NCBI RefSeq assembly: GCF_014651775.1
Contig: NZ_BMXN01000005.1
Location: forward strand, 124,001-188,000
Origin: Vreelandella hamiltonii
Lineage (GTDB): Bacteria > Pseudomonadota > Gammaproteobacteria > Pseudomonadales > Halomonadaceae
Direction of reading: 5' to 3'
DNA length: 64,000 nucleotides
Shown here: in pieces, positions 33,180-42,486 of the stretch
How the letters are laid out: every line of letters starts with the position of its first letter
Numbering within the stretch: position 1 is the stretch's first letter
The notes under the pieces: model-generated
The model's database searches: none
What the model saw: only the letters and a program-made list of their open reading frames with translations
Told to the model about the DNA's origin: nothing
Program-made: the position numbers and the translations under genes

Positions 33180-34340
33180 ATGCATCCATTTGCTCACCGC
33201 CTGCTCATCGCCGCCCTGCCGCTTTCTCTACTGGGTGCGGCCGTCAGCCACGCCAGCGAAGTAGAACTGCCGCGCACCATGGCGTGGACGGCCTACGGCA
33301 CCAACTCCAGCGGCTACGCCCAGGCCGTTGCCATCGGCAACATGCTGCAGAACCATTACGGCTCTTCGGTGCGCATACTGCCCGGCGACAACGACGTTTC
33401 CCGCATGACGCCCCTGAAACAAGGACGTGTCGACCTGTGCGCCTGCGGTATCGCCAGCTACTACGGCGCCGAAGGGGTCATGATGTTCGCTGATCGCGAC
33501 TGGGGCCCACAGCCGCTGCGCGTGATCACCACATCCACGGCGTCATTCGGCCTGTCATTGGCCGTGGCAGGCGACCTGGGCGTTGAAACCCCGGCGGACC
33601 TGGCTGGCAAGCGCATTGCCTACATTCGTGGTGACGATGCGCTGAACAAAGGCACCGAGGCGTATCTGGCCTTCGGTGGGCTTACCTGGGACGACGTGGA
33701 GCGCGTCGACTATCCGGGTTACGCACGCTCCTTCGACGGCATCATCGCCGGTGATGTGGATGCCTCCTTCACGACGACCGTGACGCCCCCTGCGCAGCAG
33801 CTGGCCAGTAGCCCCAGAGGCATCAGCTGGCCGGTGCTCGATCCAAACGATGAAGCAGGCTGGGAGCGCATGGCGGCAGTTGCCCCCTATTTTCAGCCCC
33901 ATGAAGTCACCGCAGGCGCGGGCGGCATCAGCGCGGACAACCCGGTCCCCAGCGCCAGCTACCCTTATCCCATCGTCGTGGCCAATCAGGACCTGGATGA
34001 CAAGGTCGCCTATGGTCTGATTCGAGCCATGAATGACCATTACGACGATTACAAGGACAACGCGCCGGGAGCCGTGGGCTACGCGCTGGAGTACCAGGAT
34101 CTACAGTGGGTAGTGCCGTTCCACGATGCGGTGGTGGAGTACTACAAGGAAATCGACGTATGGACCGATGACATGCAGGCTCACCAGGATCAGCTGGTCG
34201 AGCGGCAAAATGTCCTGCTGCAAGCCTGGGAGGCGTTCATGGCAGACGCACCCAGCGACTCGGACGCGTTCACTACCGAGTGGATGGCGGCCCGCGCCTC
34301 GGCATTGACCGACGCCGGATTCGAGCCGATTTTCGAGTAA
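33180..34340 (+). CDS. TAXI-family TRAP transporter solute-binding protein (first copy)
   Basis: 386 residues, periplasmic, with a signal peptide of about 26 residues (hydrophobic LLIAALPLSLLGAAV, cleavage near SHA-SE). TAXI features: TAYGTNSSGYAQAVAIGNML, then GDNDVSRMTPLKQGRVDLCA and GIASYYGAEGVMMFA. ATG 33180 stands seven bases after AAGGAG; ATG 33174, two codons earlier, is only one base from it. Binding proteins of this class deliver carboxylates or similar organic anions to a fused permease. It shares most motifs with the second copy at 36418, so the two are paralogues serving one permease. Confidence 0.9.
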   Translation: MHPFAHRLLIAALPLSLLGAAVSHASEVELPRTMAWTAYGTNSSGYAQAVAIGNMLQNHYGSSVRILPGDNDVSRMTPLKQGRVDLCACGIASYYGAEGVMMFADRDWGPQPLRVITTSTASFGLSLAVAGDLGVETPADLAGKRIAYIRGDDALNKGTEAYLAFGGLTWDDVERVDYPGYARSFDGIIAGDVDASFTTTVTPPAQQLASSPRGISWPVLDPNDEAGWERMAAVAPYFQPHEVTAGAGGISADNPVPSASYPYPIVVANQDLDDKVAYGLIRAMNDHYDDYKDNAPGAVGYALEYQDLQWVVPFHDAVVEYYKEIDVWTDDMQAHQDQLVERQNVLLQAWEAFMADAPSDSDAFTTEWMAARASALTDAGFEPIFE

Positions 34341-34348
34341 CTCGCCTC

Positions 34349-34368
34349 GGGGCGGCGCTCGCCGCCCC
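34349..34368 (+). promoter_or_regulatory. GC-rich intercistronic hairpin
   Basis: GGGGCGGC and GCCGCCCC flank GCTC between the first binding protein and the permease. There is no T-run, so it more likely protects the upstream mRNA and sets a high binding-protein to permease ratio than terminates. Confidence 0.65.
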
Positions 34369-34389
34369 AGCTGATTGATGGAACGCCCT

Positions 34390-36396
34390 ATGACCACCGA
34401 TACCGCGCCTGTTAATGCCCCGCAGGTCAAAGAAAAGATCAGCCAAATCCGCGAGCTGCCACCTGCGCTTCGCTGGGTTCCCGCAGCCGTCACCGTGCTG
34501 CTGATGATGATGACGCTGGATTACCTGTTCAACTGGGGCTGGCTCACCTTCGTGACCGGGCTCGAAACCCAGTTCTATTACGCAGTAGTGGCACTGCTGC
34601 TGCCGCTGGTCTTTCTGCTATGGCCCATGCTCAGCCGACAGCAGGACCAGACCATCCCCTGGTACGACTACCTGCTCAGCGCCATCACCTTGGTGATTGG
34701 CGGCTACTTCGTCTATAACGCGGTGTCCATTCTCGAGCGCGGCTGGGCATTTTCAGCCCCGGATACTGCCATTTACGCCAGCTACGCCTACTGGGTTCTC
34801 ATCATCGAAGCTGCCCGCCGGGCGGGCGGCCTGCCGATTGCCATCATTGCCGGGCTATTCTCTCTTTACCCCTTGGTGGCGGATATCGTACCGGGCCCGA
34901 TTCAAGCGTTTCCTTCCAGCCTGTCTGAAACGGCCATGTACCATACCATGAGCACCGAGAGCATCATGGGGGTGCCACTGCAGGCCTTTGCCGGGCTGGT
35001 CATCGGTTTTCTGGTGTTTGGCGTCGTGCTGCAAAAAAGCGGCGGCGGCAAGTTTTTCATCAACCTGGCCTTTGCACTGCTGGGCCATGTGCGCGGCGGC
35101 CCTGCCAAGGTATCGATTTTCTCCAGCGGCCTGATGGGCTCCATGAGCGGCAGCGTGATCAGCAACGTGCTGACTACCGGGGTGCTGTCGATCCCCGCCA
35201 TGCGCCGCATCGGCATGAGCCGTTCGTTCGCTGGCGGCGTCGAAGCCTGTGCATCCACCGGAGGCGTGCTGATGCCACCGGTCATGGGCGCCACCGCCTT
35301 CGTCATGGCCATGTTCCTGGACGTGCCCTACTCCACCATTGCGCTGGCCGCCGTCATTCCCTCGATTCTCTATTTTCTGGGGCTGTTCATCCAGATCGAC
35401 GCTTACGCTGCCCGCCATGATGTCAAGGGGCTGCCTGCGGTAGAGCTGCCATCGGTCTGGCAAACCCTCAAGGAGGGCTGGTACTTCATCTTCGTCTTTG
35501 GCCTGCTGGTGTGGATGCTGCTGGTCATGCAGCGCGAAGCGGTGGCACCGTTCTACGCAACCGCCCTGCTGCTGGTACTCAACCAGCTTTCCCGCCAGAA
35601 CCGCTGGGGATGGAAAGATGTTGCCGACACGCTCTCTTCGGCCGCCAAGCTGTTTGCCGAACTCATCGCCATTCTGGCAGGGGTCGGCATGCTGGTGGGC
35701 GCGCTCTCCATGACCGGCCTTTCAGGCACCATTGCCAACGACTTCATCAACATCGCCGGGGGCAGCGTACCGCTGCTGCTGATCATGGGGGCGGTCACCA
35801 GCTTCGTGCTGGGCATTGGCATGACCGTGACCGCAGCCTACATCTTCCTGGCCGTGGCGCTGGCCCCGGCGCTGATTCAAGGCGGCGGCCTGGACCCCAT
35901 GGCAGTGCACATGTTCATTCTCTACTGGGGCATGCTGAGCTTCATCACACCCCCCGTGGCGCTGGGAGCTTTTGCCGCCGCCACGGTGGCGGGCGCCCGC
36001 CCCATGGAGACCGGCCTGCAGGCCATGCGCCTGGGCAGCGTGATCTACTTCATTCCCTTCCTGTTCGTCCTCAACCCGGCGCTGATCATGCAGGGCGAGC
36101 CACTGGTGATCGTCGCCGTATTCATTCAGGCCATCATCGGCATCATCCTGTTCGCATCGGCCATGCAGGGCTATCTGATGGGCGTCGGGCGGCTGGGATA
36201 CGGCATGCTGCAAGAGGCAATCATTCGTGGTCTGGTGCTGGTAGCGGGCCTGCTGCTGGCGCTCCCCGGGGGCGGCATGGTTCCGCTGAGCCAGTGGGAG
36301 TTGATTGGCCTGGCCGCGGCAGCACTATTGCCAGGGGTTGCCCTTGCGCGGCTTAGCCAGCGCCACCACCAGCGTTCGCTGACGGCCAACGCTTGA
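34390..36396 (+). CDS. TRAP transporter fused permease (TAXI type, DctQM fusion)
   Basis: 668 residues, inner membrane, about 16-18 hydrophobic segments. The first part (about 40-180) corresponds to the small DctQ-like unit, the rest to the DctM-like 12-helix unit. Core signature regions: GSMSGSVISNVLTTGVLSIP (about 250-270), CASTGGVLMPPVMGATAFVM and a second inverted-repeat-like match near LYWGMLSFITPPVALGAFAA. Transport is Na+-driven in the family. ATG 34390 is preferred (GGA eight bases upstream); TTG 34375 and ATG 34378 are in frame. It is followed 21 bases later by the second binding protein. Confidence 0.92.
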   Translation: MTTDTAPVNAPQVKEKISQIRELPPALRWVPAAVTVLLMMMTLDYLFNWGWLTFVTGLETQFYYAVVALLLPLVFLLWPMLSRQQDQTIPWYDYLLSAITLVIGGYFVYNAVSILERGWAFSAPDTAIYASYAYWVLIIEAARRAGGLPIAIIAGLFSLYPLVADIVPGPIQAFPSSLSETAMYHTMSTESIMGVPLQAFAGLVIGFLVFGVVLQKSGGGKFFINLAFALLGHVRGGPAKVSIFSSGLMGSMSGSVISNVLTTGVLSIPAMRRIGMSRSFAGGVEACASTGGVLMPPVMGATAFVMAMFLDVPYSTIALAAVIPSILYFLGLFIQIDAYAARHDVKGLPAVELPSVWQTLKEGWYFIFVFGLLVWMLLVMQREAVAPFYATALLLVLNQLSRQNRWGWKDVADTLSSAAKLFAELIAILAGVGMLVGALSMTGLSGTIANDFINIAGGSVPLLLIMGAVTSFVLGIGMTVTAAYIFLAVALAPALIQGGGLDPMAVHMFILYWGMLSFITPPVALGAFAAATVAGARPMETGLQAMRLGSVIYFIPFLFVLNPALIMQGEPLVIVAVFIQAIIGIILFASAMQGYLMGVGRLGYGMLQEAIIRGLVLVAGLLLALPGGGMVPLSQWELIGLAAAALLPGVALARLSQRHHQRSLTANA

Positions 36397-36417
36397 TACC
36401 CACCACGAGGAGAGATC

Positions 36418-37563
36418 ATGAACACAAGAACAACGCTTACCCTCGCCCTCAGTAGCGTCACCGCTGGCCTGCTGGCCGCGGGCAGCGCCAGCGCCATGCC
36501 CAGCACCTTGAACTGGACGGCGTATGGCACGGGCACCAGCGGCCACGCCCAGATCATGGCGATCAGCCAGCTGCTTCAGGAGGAGCATGGCACTCAGTCC
36601 CGGGTCATTCCCGGTGAAAATGACACCATGCGCATGACGCCGCTCAAAACCGGCCGCGTGGATCTGTGTGCCTGCGGCATTGCCAGCTACTACGGCTTGG
36701 AAGGCGTCATGATGTTTGCCGGACCGGACTGGGGTCCACAGCCCATACGGGTCATTTCCACCGCCATGGCCAGCTTCGGTCTGGGCATGGCGGTAGCTGG
36801 CGACGTGGAGATCGATTCCATCGCCGACCTCAAGGGCAAACGGCTAGCCTACCTGCGTGGCGACGATGCCCTGAACAAGGCCGCCGAAGCCTATCTGGCG
36901 TTTGCCGGGCTGACCTGGGATGACGTGCAGCGTGTCGATTTCCCCGGTTACAACGCCGCCTTCGACGGCATCATCAGCGGCCGTGCCGATGCGGCGATTA
37001 CCACCACGGTCACTCCGGCGGCCCAGCGCTTGGCGGCCAGCCCACGCGGCTTGCAGTGGCCAGCGCTACCCGCAGACGATGACGCAGGCTGGGCACGCAT
37101 GCTGGAGGTAGCCCCCTACTTCCAGCCCCACGACGTGACCTCTGGCGCGGGCATCGATGCCGAGCAGCCGCTGGCCAGCGCCAGCTACCCCTACCCGATC
37201 ATGGTGAGTAACGCCGACCTGGCACCGGACACCGTTACCGGGCTGATCACCACGCTGGTGGAGTCCTTTGACGACTACAAGGACAACGCCCCCGGCGCCA
37301 GCGGCTATGCGCTGGAAAACCAGAACATGACCTGGGTGGTGCCCTTTCACGATGCCGTGGTGGCCTACTACCAACAGACCGGCGTGTGGGACGATGCCAT
37401 GGAGGCCCACCAGAATGCCCTGGTAGCGCGGCAACAGCTGCTGATGGAGACCTGGGAAGCGTATCAAGCCGATGCCCCCGAAGACGAAACGGCGTTCATC
37501 GACGGCTGGATGCAGGTGCGTCGCACCGCGCTGGAAGAGGCTGGGTTGAATCCAGTGTTCTAG
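36418..37563 (+). CDS. TAXI-family TRAP transporter solute-binding protein (second copy)
   Basis: 381 residues with a signal peptide of about 26 residues (hydrophobic LALSSVTAGLLAAGSASA). The layout equals the first copy: WTAYGTGTSGHAQIMAISQL, ENDTMRMTPLKTGRVDLCAC, SYYGLEGVMMFAGPDWGPQP, YPGY replaced by FPGY, and a shared DYKDNAPGASGYALE segment. GAGGAGA lies five bases before the ATG. The two copies differ mainly around the predicted ligand cleft, so they may bind related but different substrates. Confidence 0.9.
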   Translation: MNTRTTLTLALSSVTAGLLAAGSASAMPSTLNWTAYGTGTSGHAQIMAISQLLQEEHGTQSRVIPGENDTMRMTPLKTGRVDLCACGIASYYGLEGVMMFAGPDWGPQPIRVISTAMASFGLGMAVAGDVEIDSIADLKGKRLAYLRGDDALNKAAEAYLAFAGLTWDDVQRVDFPGYNAAFDGIISGRADAAITTTVTPAAQRLAASPRGLQWPALPADDDAGWARMLEVAPYFQPHDVTSGAGIDAEQPLASASYPYPIMVSNADLAPDTVTGLITTLVESFDDYKDNAPGASGYALENQNMTWVVPFHDAVVAYYQQTGVWDDAMEAHQNALVARQQLLMETWEAYQADAPEDETAFIDGWMQVRRTALEEAGLNPVF

Positions 37564-37703
37564 GCTCTGTCTGAAAAGACGGCGAGCTGCGGTGGGCCAC
37601 TTTACGCTGACGTGGCGGGTGTCCCATGTGCACCTCATCGCCGGGCCTACCTCAACAAGCCTACCTCACGCCGCGCTTCATATTTCGCCTCATCTTTTAC
37701 CCC

Positions 37704-37726
37704 AGGCCGCCACTGTGCGGCCTTTT
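37704..37726 (+). terminator. Terminator of the TAXI-TRAP operon
   Basis: AGGCCGC and GCGGCCT form a 7-bp stem with a 6-base loop, followed by TTTA. It separates the transport operon from the beta-oxidation operon. Confidence 0.7.
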
Positions 37727-37740
37727 ATTCGAAGCCATAA

Positions 37741-37757
37741 ATTCCGCAATGCAAAAC
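37741..37757. promoter_or_regulatory. Putative operator, copy 1 (TTCCGC-AAT-GCAAAA)
   Basis: Matches the palindrome family GTTTYGC-NNN-GCRAAAC found upstream of several beta-oxidation genes in this window. It lies 14 bases upstream of the -35 of the operon starting at 37858. Confidence 0.5.
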
Positions 37758-37771
37758 AATGTTTTGAATTA

Positions 37772-37800
37772 TTGACTCCAGCGGCGTCTTTAGCCATGAT
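37772..37800 (+). promoter_or_regulatory. Candidate promoter of the pim-like operon
   Basis: TTGACT (37772-37777) and CATGAT (37795-37800) with a 17-base spacer. Operator-like palindromes flank it on both sides. Confidence 0.5.
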
Positions 37801-37828
37801 CGATGTATATTCCAAATAACAATGCTTA

Positions 37829-37845
37829 GTTTCATATAGCGAAAC
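37829..37845. promoter_or_regulatory. Putative operator, copy 2 (GTTTCAT-ATA-GCGAAAC)
   Basis: GTTTC / GAAAC arms, 13 bases before the ATG and close to the ribosome-binding site, so a bound repressor would block initiation or translation-coupled transcription. Confidence 0.5.
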
Positions 37846-37857
37846 ACGGGAGCCATC

Positions 37858-39378
37858 ATGAGTGTTCACTACCAGCGGCATGGCGAGGTGGGTGTCATCA
37901 GTATCGCCAACCCACCGGTCAACGCTTTGAGCCAGGCCGTGCGGCGCGGTTTGCTCGACGCGCTGCAAGAAGGCATCGCCGACCAGCAGGCACAGGCGCT
38001 GGTGGTCATGGCCGAGGGGCGCACGTTCATCGCCGGGGCAGATATCCGCGAATTTGGCAAACCGCCCCAGGCGCCGCTTCTGCCAGACGTGATTAGCCAA
38101 CTGGAAGCATGTCCCAAACCGCTGGTGGCATCGCTGCACGGCACGGCGCTGGGGGGTGGCCTGGAAGTTGCGCTGGGCTGTCACTATCGTGTGGCGCTGG
38201 CAAGCACTCGTGTTGGCCTGCCAGAAGTGAAGCTCGGCCTGCTGCCCGGCGCAGGCGGCACCCAACGCCTACCCCGGCTGACGGGTGTGAAAAATGCACT
38301 AGACATCATCACCAGCGGGCGTTTCGTGGAGGCCACGGAAGCTCATGCCATCGGAATCCTCGATGCCATCAGCGACGCCGCAACGCCGCTGGAAGCCGGG
38401 CTTGCCGCTGCACGAGCAGTGCTGGCGGGAGAGCAGACAACGCGTATTACCGGGCAGCTCCCCGCACCCGACGCCGACCCTCAGGCCATGGCTACCATGC
38501 GGGCGCAGCTTGAAAGCAGCGTCCCGGAGCTGTTTTCGCCGTTTCGCATTGTCGAAGCCATCGATGCCTGCACCCAGGCAGCGTCGCTGGAAGAGGGCCT
38601 GCGCCAGGAGCGGGCACTGTTTCTGGCCTGTATGGACTCCCCACAACGGGCAGGACTGATCCACCTCTTTTTTGCCGCCCGAAACCCTCACCTGGTGCCC
38701 GGCGTAGAGAACGCGGCCCTCTTCACCCAGCTAGCGCTGATCGGTGAACACCCGCTGTTCGACACGCTGCAGCAGGCCGCCCAGCGGGCGGGGATAACGC
38801 TGACACCCACAGCAGACGCCAACACCGAACTGTGCCTGCTGGCGCCCGGCGTGGATGCCAGCACCTGCCCCGGCCAAGCCGTCACGCTAGCGCTGCGGCC
38901 ACTTACTGCCCCCATCAGCGCAGCCCTTGACGCAGCCATTGACGCAGCCATTGACAAAGACATTGACGAACACATTGACACAGACCTGCCCTCGGCCTCC
39001 TTGAGCCTGGTGCTGGCTGAGCATGGCGCCTTCCATGAACTGGTCAATCACCACGCCAGCGCGCTGGACCAGCAGCGGGCGGCGTTAACCCTCAAGGCAT
39101 TGCGGGCCAATGTGGTCGTGACGCGCTCCCCTGGCGTGCTGAGCACCCTGCATGACGCCGCCGCACAAGCGCCTGCCCAGGGCACCCAAACGGCGCTGGA
39201 GCAGACCAGCCTGGCCTTGGCCCAGCAGGGAGCCTGCTACCGGGAAAGCGATATCGATCTGCTTTCGGTGGAAGCCATGGGCTACCCCCGGCATTCAGGC
39301 GGGGCTCACCGCCAGGCCACGCTGGCCCAGCCCGCCTCCGACACCTCATCGACCACTGCCAGGAATGCACACTCATGA
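37858..39378 (+). CDS. Crotonase (enoyl-CoA hydratase) with a degenerate 3-hydroxyacyl-CoA dehydrogenase half
   Basis: 506 residues. Residues 1-190 are a complete enoyl-CoA hydratase domain with oxyanion segment [10 protein letters not shown], Glu103 in [13 protein letters not shown] and Glu123 in [15 protein letters not shown]. Bifunctional FadB/FadJ/PimF proteins are about 700 residues and continue with an NAD-binding GxGxxG domain. Here that domain is missing. The C-terminus still carries the family's terminal segment, [20 protein letters not shown] with GG (about 458-480). The middle holds a low-complexity stretch [19 protein letters not shown]. So hydratase activity is likely and dehydrogenase activity is not. 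The separate dehydrogenase gene at 50315 may supply it. First gene of a four-gene operon (next gene overlaps by four bases). Confidence 0.82.
   Translation: MSVHYQRHGEVGVISIANPPVNALSQAVRRGLLDALQEGIADQQAQALVVMAEGRTFIAGADIREFGKPPQAPLLPDVISQLEACPKPLVASLHGTALGGGLEVALGCHYRVALASTRVGLPEVKLGLLPGAGGTQRLPRLTGVKNALDIITSGRFVEATEAHAIGILDAISDAATPLEAGLAAARAVLAGEQTTRITGQLPAPDADPQAMATMRAQLESSVPELFSPFRIVEAIDACTQAASLEEGLRQERALFLACMDSPQRAGLIHLFFAARNPHLVPGVENAALFTQLALIGEHPLFDTLQQAAQRAGITLTPTADANTELCLLAPGVDASTCPGQAVTLALRPLTAPISAALDAAIDAAIDKDIDEHIDTDLPSASLSLVLAEHGAFHELVNHHASALDQQRAALTLKALRANVVVTRSPGVLSTLHDAAAQAPAQGTQTALEQTSLALAQQGACYRESDIDLLSVEAMGYPRHSGGAHRQATLAQPASDTSSTTARNAHS
38927..38986 (+). repeat. Five tandem 12-base units inside the crotonase gene
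   Basis: Units of the form TTGACGCAGCCA, TTGACGCAGCCA, TTGACAAAGACA, TTGACGAACACA, TTGACACAGACC encode a repeating I-D-x-x tetrapeptide. The frame is kept because the unit is a multiple of three. It looks like slippage expansion in a region freed from constraint. Confidence 0.8.
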
Positions 39379-40568
39379 ACCTGACGTTTAGCCCCGAAGA
39401 GCAGGCGTTCCGCGAGGAAGTCCGCCAATTTCTCAGCGACTCACTGCCCGAGGACATCCGTGAGCGGGTACGCCTGGGGCGCCATTTACGCGCCGACGAC
39501 CACCTGCGCTGGCAGAACATTCTCAGTGAACGGGGGTGGCTCGCCGCCAACTGGCCAGTCGAACACGGTGGCCCAGGCTGGGGGCCGGTGCAGCGGCATA
39601 TCTTCGATGAAGAGTGCGCCGCCGCCCACGCCCCCACGGTCGTTCCCTTTGGCGTCAACATGGTGGCGCCGGTGATCATGAAGTTCGGCAGTGTCGCGCA
39701 GCAGCAACACTACCTGCCGCGCATTCTCGACAATCAGGACTGGTGGTGCCAGGGCTACTCCGAGCCGGGCGCGGGCTCGGACCTGGCCGGTCTGGCGACC
39801 CGTGCGGTGCGTGACGGTGACCACTATGTGGTCAACGGCCAGAAAACCTGGACCACCCTGGGTCAGCACGCCAACATGATGTTCTGCCTGGTGCGCACCG
39901 ACCCCCAGGCCAAAAAGCAGGCAGGCATCAGCTTTTTACTGATCGATATGCAGACCCCCGGCATTACCGTGCGCCCGATCATCACCCTCGACGGTGCCCA
40001 TGAAGTCAACGAGGTGTTCCTCGATAACGTGCGCGTACCGGTGGAAAACCGCGTGGGTGACGAGGGCCAGGGCTGGACCTGCGCCAAGTTCCTGCTCACC
40101 CACGAGCGCACCGGCATTGCCGGGCTGGGCCACGCCAAGCAGGCGCTGCGCCATTTGAAGTCGCTGGCCTCCCGTATGCAGCATCGCGGCAAGCCGCTGC
40201 TGGCGCTGCCCAGCTTTCGCCAACGGGTGATCAAAGCGGAGCTGGAGCTGATGGCGCTGGAAGTCACCAACCTGCGGGTGATTGCCGCCTCCCGGGAGGG
40301 CGGCGTTCCCGGGGCGGAAAGCTCTCTGCTGAAAGTACGCGGCTCGGAGCTACGCCAGGAGCTCAGCGAACTGACCCGCCGTGCGCTGGGGCCTGCCGCG
40401 CTGCCGTTCTTTCCCGAGTTTCTCCACGGTGATGACACGCTGGAAGACACCGCCGCCCAGAGCGCTGCTGCCAGCGCTCAGTACTTCAATCGTCGCAAGC
40501 TGTCGATTTATGGCGGCGCCAACGAGATTCAAAAGAGCATCGTCGCTAAAACCATTCTAGGCATGTAA
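39375..40568 (+). CDS. Acyl-CoA dehydrogenase, large subunit (PimC-like)
   Basis: 397 residues, an FAD flavoprotein of the acyl-CoA dehydrogenase family. The N-terminal helical domain (LTFSPEEQAFREEVRQFL) is followed by the FAD/substrate motif WCQGYSEPGAGSDLAGL (about 123-139) and by the C-terminal FAD segment YGGANEIQKSIVAKTILGM. At the MCAD catalytic-Glu position (YEGT) it has YGGA, so the base must come from elsewhere, as in other ACAD subgroups. The length and the following partner match PimC/PimD of dicarboxylate (pimeloyl-CoA) degradation. It overlaps the crotonase gene by four bases and is nine bases from the partner gene. Confidence 0.86.
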   Translation: MNLTFSPEEQAFREEVRQFLSDSLPEDIRERVRLGRHLRADDHLRWQNILSERGWLAANWPVEHGGPGWGPVQRHIFDEECAAAHAPTVVPFGVNMVAPVIMKFGSVAQQQHYLPRILDNQDWWCQGYSEPGAGSDLAGLATRAVRDGDHYVVNGQKTWTTLGQHANMMFCLVRTDPQAKKQAGISFLLIDMQTPGITVRPIITLDGAHEVNEVFLDNVRVPVENRVGDEGQGWTCAKFLLTHERTGIAGLGHAKQALRHLKSLASRMQHRGKPLLALPSFRQRVIKAELELMALEVTNLRVIAASREGGVPGAESSLLKVRGSELRQELSELTRRALGPAALPFFPEFLHGDDTLEDTAAQSAAASAQYFNRRKLSIYGGANEIQKSIVAKTILGM

Positions 40569-40577
40569 GGGGTCACC

Positions 40578-41696
40578 ATGGATTTCGCACTCACCGACGA
40601 GCAGCGCATGCTCGAAGAGACACTGACACGCCTGGTGGCCGACCAGGTATCCCCCGAACAGCGCCGCGCCCTGCTGGAAGCGCCGTCACACGTCGCCAGC
40701 CCTCTGTGGCGTACCTTTGCCGAACTGGGGCTGCTGCATATGCCGTTCAGCGAAGACGTGGGAGGGCTGGGCGGCAACGGCACCGACCTGATGATCATCA
40801 TGCAGGCACTGGGGCGCGGCCTGGTCCCGGAAGCCTACCTGTTTGGGCTGGTCATGCCCGGGCAACTGCTGGCGCTATGTGGCAGTCCAGCACAGCAGGC
40901 ACGCTGGCTGGCCCCACTGCTGGAAGGCGAGCACCAGCTTGCCCTGGCCTGGCAAGAGCACGCCGCCCGCTATGACGCGTTCGATATATCGACCCACGCG
41001 CGCCAGCACAACGGCCAGTGGCTGCTCAATGGCCGCAAGGACGTGGTCATGAACCTGGCCAATGCCGCCGCCACGCTGGTCACCGCCCAACTGCCCAATG
41101 GCCAGTTAGGCGTGTTCATCGTGCCTGCCGATGCCCCGAGCGTTTCGCAGCGCACCTATCGCACCATGGATGACCAGCCCGCCGGTGACCTGATGCTGGA
41201 CGATGTGGCCCTGCCGCTGGAGCACTGCCTGAGCGAAGACGCCGGTGAGGCACTGGCAGAGGTATTGGCCCTGGGCCGGGCGGCGCTGTGCGCCGACGCC
41301 ATCGGCGCCATGGAAACCGCCTGCGCCCAGACGCTGGCGTACCTGAAAGAGCGCAAGCAGTTTGGCCTGCCGCTGGCCACGTTTCAGGCGCTGCAGCACC
41401 GCATGGTGGACATGCACCTGCACCTGGAGCAGTCGCGCTCCATGGCGATTCTTGCCGCCACCAGCCTCTCGCTGCCCGCCCAGGAACGGGATGCCAGGCT
41501 GGCCGCAGCCAAGGCGTACTGCGGTGAATCAGCGCGTTTCATTGCCGAACAGGCCATTCAGCTGCACGGCGGCATGGGCATGACCGAAGAGTGCTACGTG
41601 GCCCACTATGCCAAGCACCTGGTCATGTTCGATCACTACCTGGGCGATAGCGACTTCCACCTTGAAACGCTGAGCGAACAGCTGGACGCCGCCTGA
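40578..41696 (+). CDS. Acyl-CoA dehydrogenase, small subunit (PimD-like)
   Basis: 372 residues. ACAD fold, but with weak FAD motifs: the usual EPxxGSD segment is replaced (LAWQEHAARYDAF), and the YEGT segment becomes FDHYLGDSDFH. The conserved C-terminal helix QLHGGMGMTEECYVAHYAKH is retained. Such subunits pair with a large partner to make heteromeric dehydrogenases, where one subunit lacks full FAD binding. The pair order crotonase - large - small - isomerase fits the pim operon of Rhodopseudomonas. Start ATG 40578 with AGGGG upstream. Confidence 0.84.
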   Translation: MDFALTDEQRMLEETLTRLVADQVSPEQRRALLEAPSHVASPLWRTFAELGLLHMPFSEDVGGLGGNGTDLMIIMQALGRGLVPEAYLFGLVMPGQLLALCGSPAQQARWLAPLLEGEHQLALAWQEHAARYDAFDISTHARQHNGQWLLNGRKDVVMNLANAAATLVTAQLPNGQLGVFIVPADAPSVSQRTYRTMDDQPAGDLMLDDVALPLEHCLSEDAGEALAEVLALGRAALCADAIGAMETACAQTLAYLKERKQFGLPLATFQALQHRMVDMHLHLEQSRSMAILAATSLSLPAQERDARLAAAKAYCGESARFIAEQAIQLHGGMGMTEECYVAHYAKHLVMFDHYLGDSDFHLETLSEQLDAA

Positions 41697-41706
41697 GGAG
41701 CCGAAT

Positions 41707-42486
41707 ATGAGTCAGCAAGCCACGCCGCTGGTGCGGGTCCACCCAACGGCAGACGGTATTACCCACATCGCCATTGCGCGCCCAGCGGTTCGCAATGCTC
41801 TCAACGAGCCCACGGCCCTGGCACTCAACGAAGCCCTTGCCAGGGCGGCGGCAGACTCACAGGTGCGCTGCGTGATTCTCAGCGGCGAAGGCAGCGCCTT
41901 CTGCGCCGGTGCCGACCTGGCAGAGTTCGAGAAAGCCTCCACACAGCCCGCCAGCGAGCGGCTCGCGATGCTCTTTCTTCCTGCCCTGCGCACCATGATG
42001 ACCATGGAGAAACCGGTGATCGCAGCGGTCAGCGGTGCCGCTGCGGGGATTGGCGTCTCCTATGTGCTGGCCAGCGACATGGTGGTCATGGGCCGCTCGG
42101 CGTACCTGAAGCTGGCTTTTATCACTATTGGCCTGATTCCTGATGGCGGCGCATGCTGGCATTTGGTGCGCAAGCTGGGTCATGCCCAGGCCTTTGAAAT
42201 GGCGGCGCTGGCCACCCCCATCGACGCCGAGCGCTGCGTGGCGCTGGGTCTGGCCAATCGAGTGGTGGAGGATGATCAGGTGCTAGCGGAGGCCCGAGGG
42301 CTGGCGCAGGCGCTGGTGGCGCAATCTCCCCAGGCGCTGGGAGCCACGAAACGCGCCTTGCGACAGGCAGCCAACCTGTCGCTCGACGACACCTTGACGC
42401 TGGAGGGCTCGCTGCAGGATGCCTGTAAAGCCACGGAGGATTTTCAAGCGCGCGTGGCCGCCTTTCGTCAGCGCCGTCGCAACTGA
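41707..42486 (+). CDS. PaaG-like enoyl-CoA isomerase/hydratase
   Basis: 259 residues, crotonase superfamily. Oxyanion segment FCAGADLAEF. The two hydratase glutamates are missing (VSYVLASD and AFITIGLIPDGG), but the Asp of IPDGG is the catalytic residue of PaaG-type isomerases, which move double bonds. It may therefore handle double-bond isomers made during beta-oxidation and may not be a classical hydratase. It ends the operon; its last 19 bases overlap the convergent monooxygenase gene. Confidence 0.82.
   Translation: MSQQATPLVRVHPTADGITHIAIARPAVRNALNEPTALALNEALARAAADSQVRCVILSGEGSAFCAGADLAEFEKASTQPASERLAMLFLPALRTMMTMEKPVIAAVSGAAAGIGVSYVLASDMVVMGRSAYLKLAFITIGLIPDGGACWHLVRKLGHAQAFEMAALATPIDAERCVALGLANRVVEDDQVLAEARGLAQALVAQSPQALGATKRALRQAANLSLDDTLTLEGSLQDACKATEDFQARVAAFRQRRRN

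Noticed and set aside
37604..37700. Small ORF between the TRAP operon and the crotonase gene
   Set aside because: A 75-codon frame covers a terminator and ends inside the promoter region; composition and lack of a binding site argue against it.
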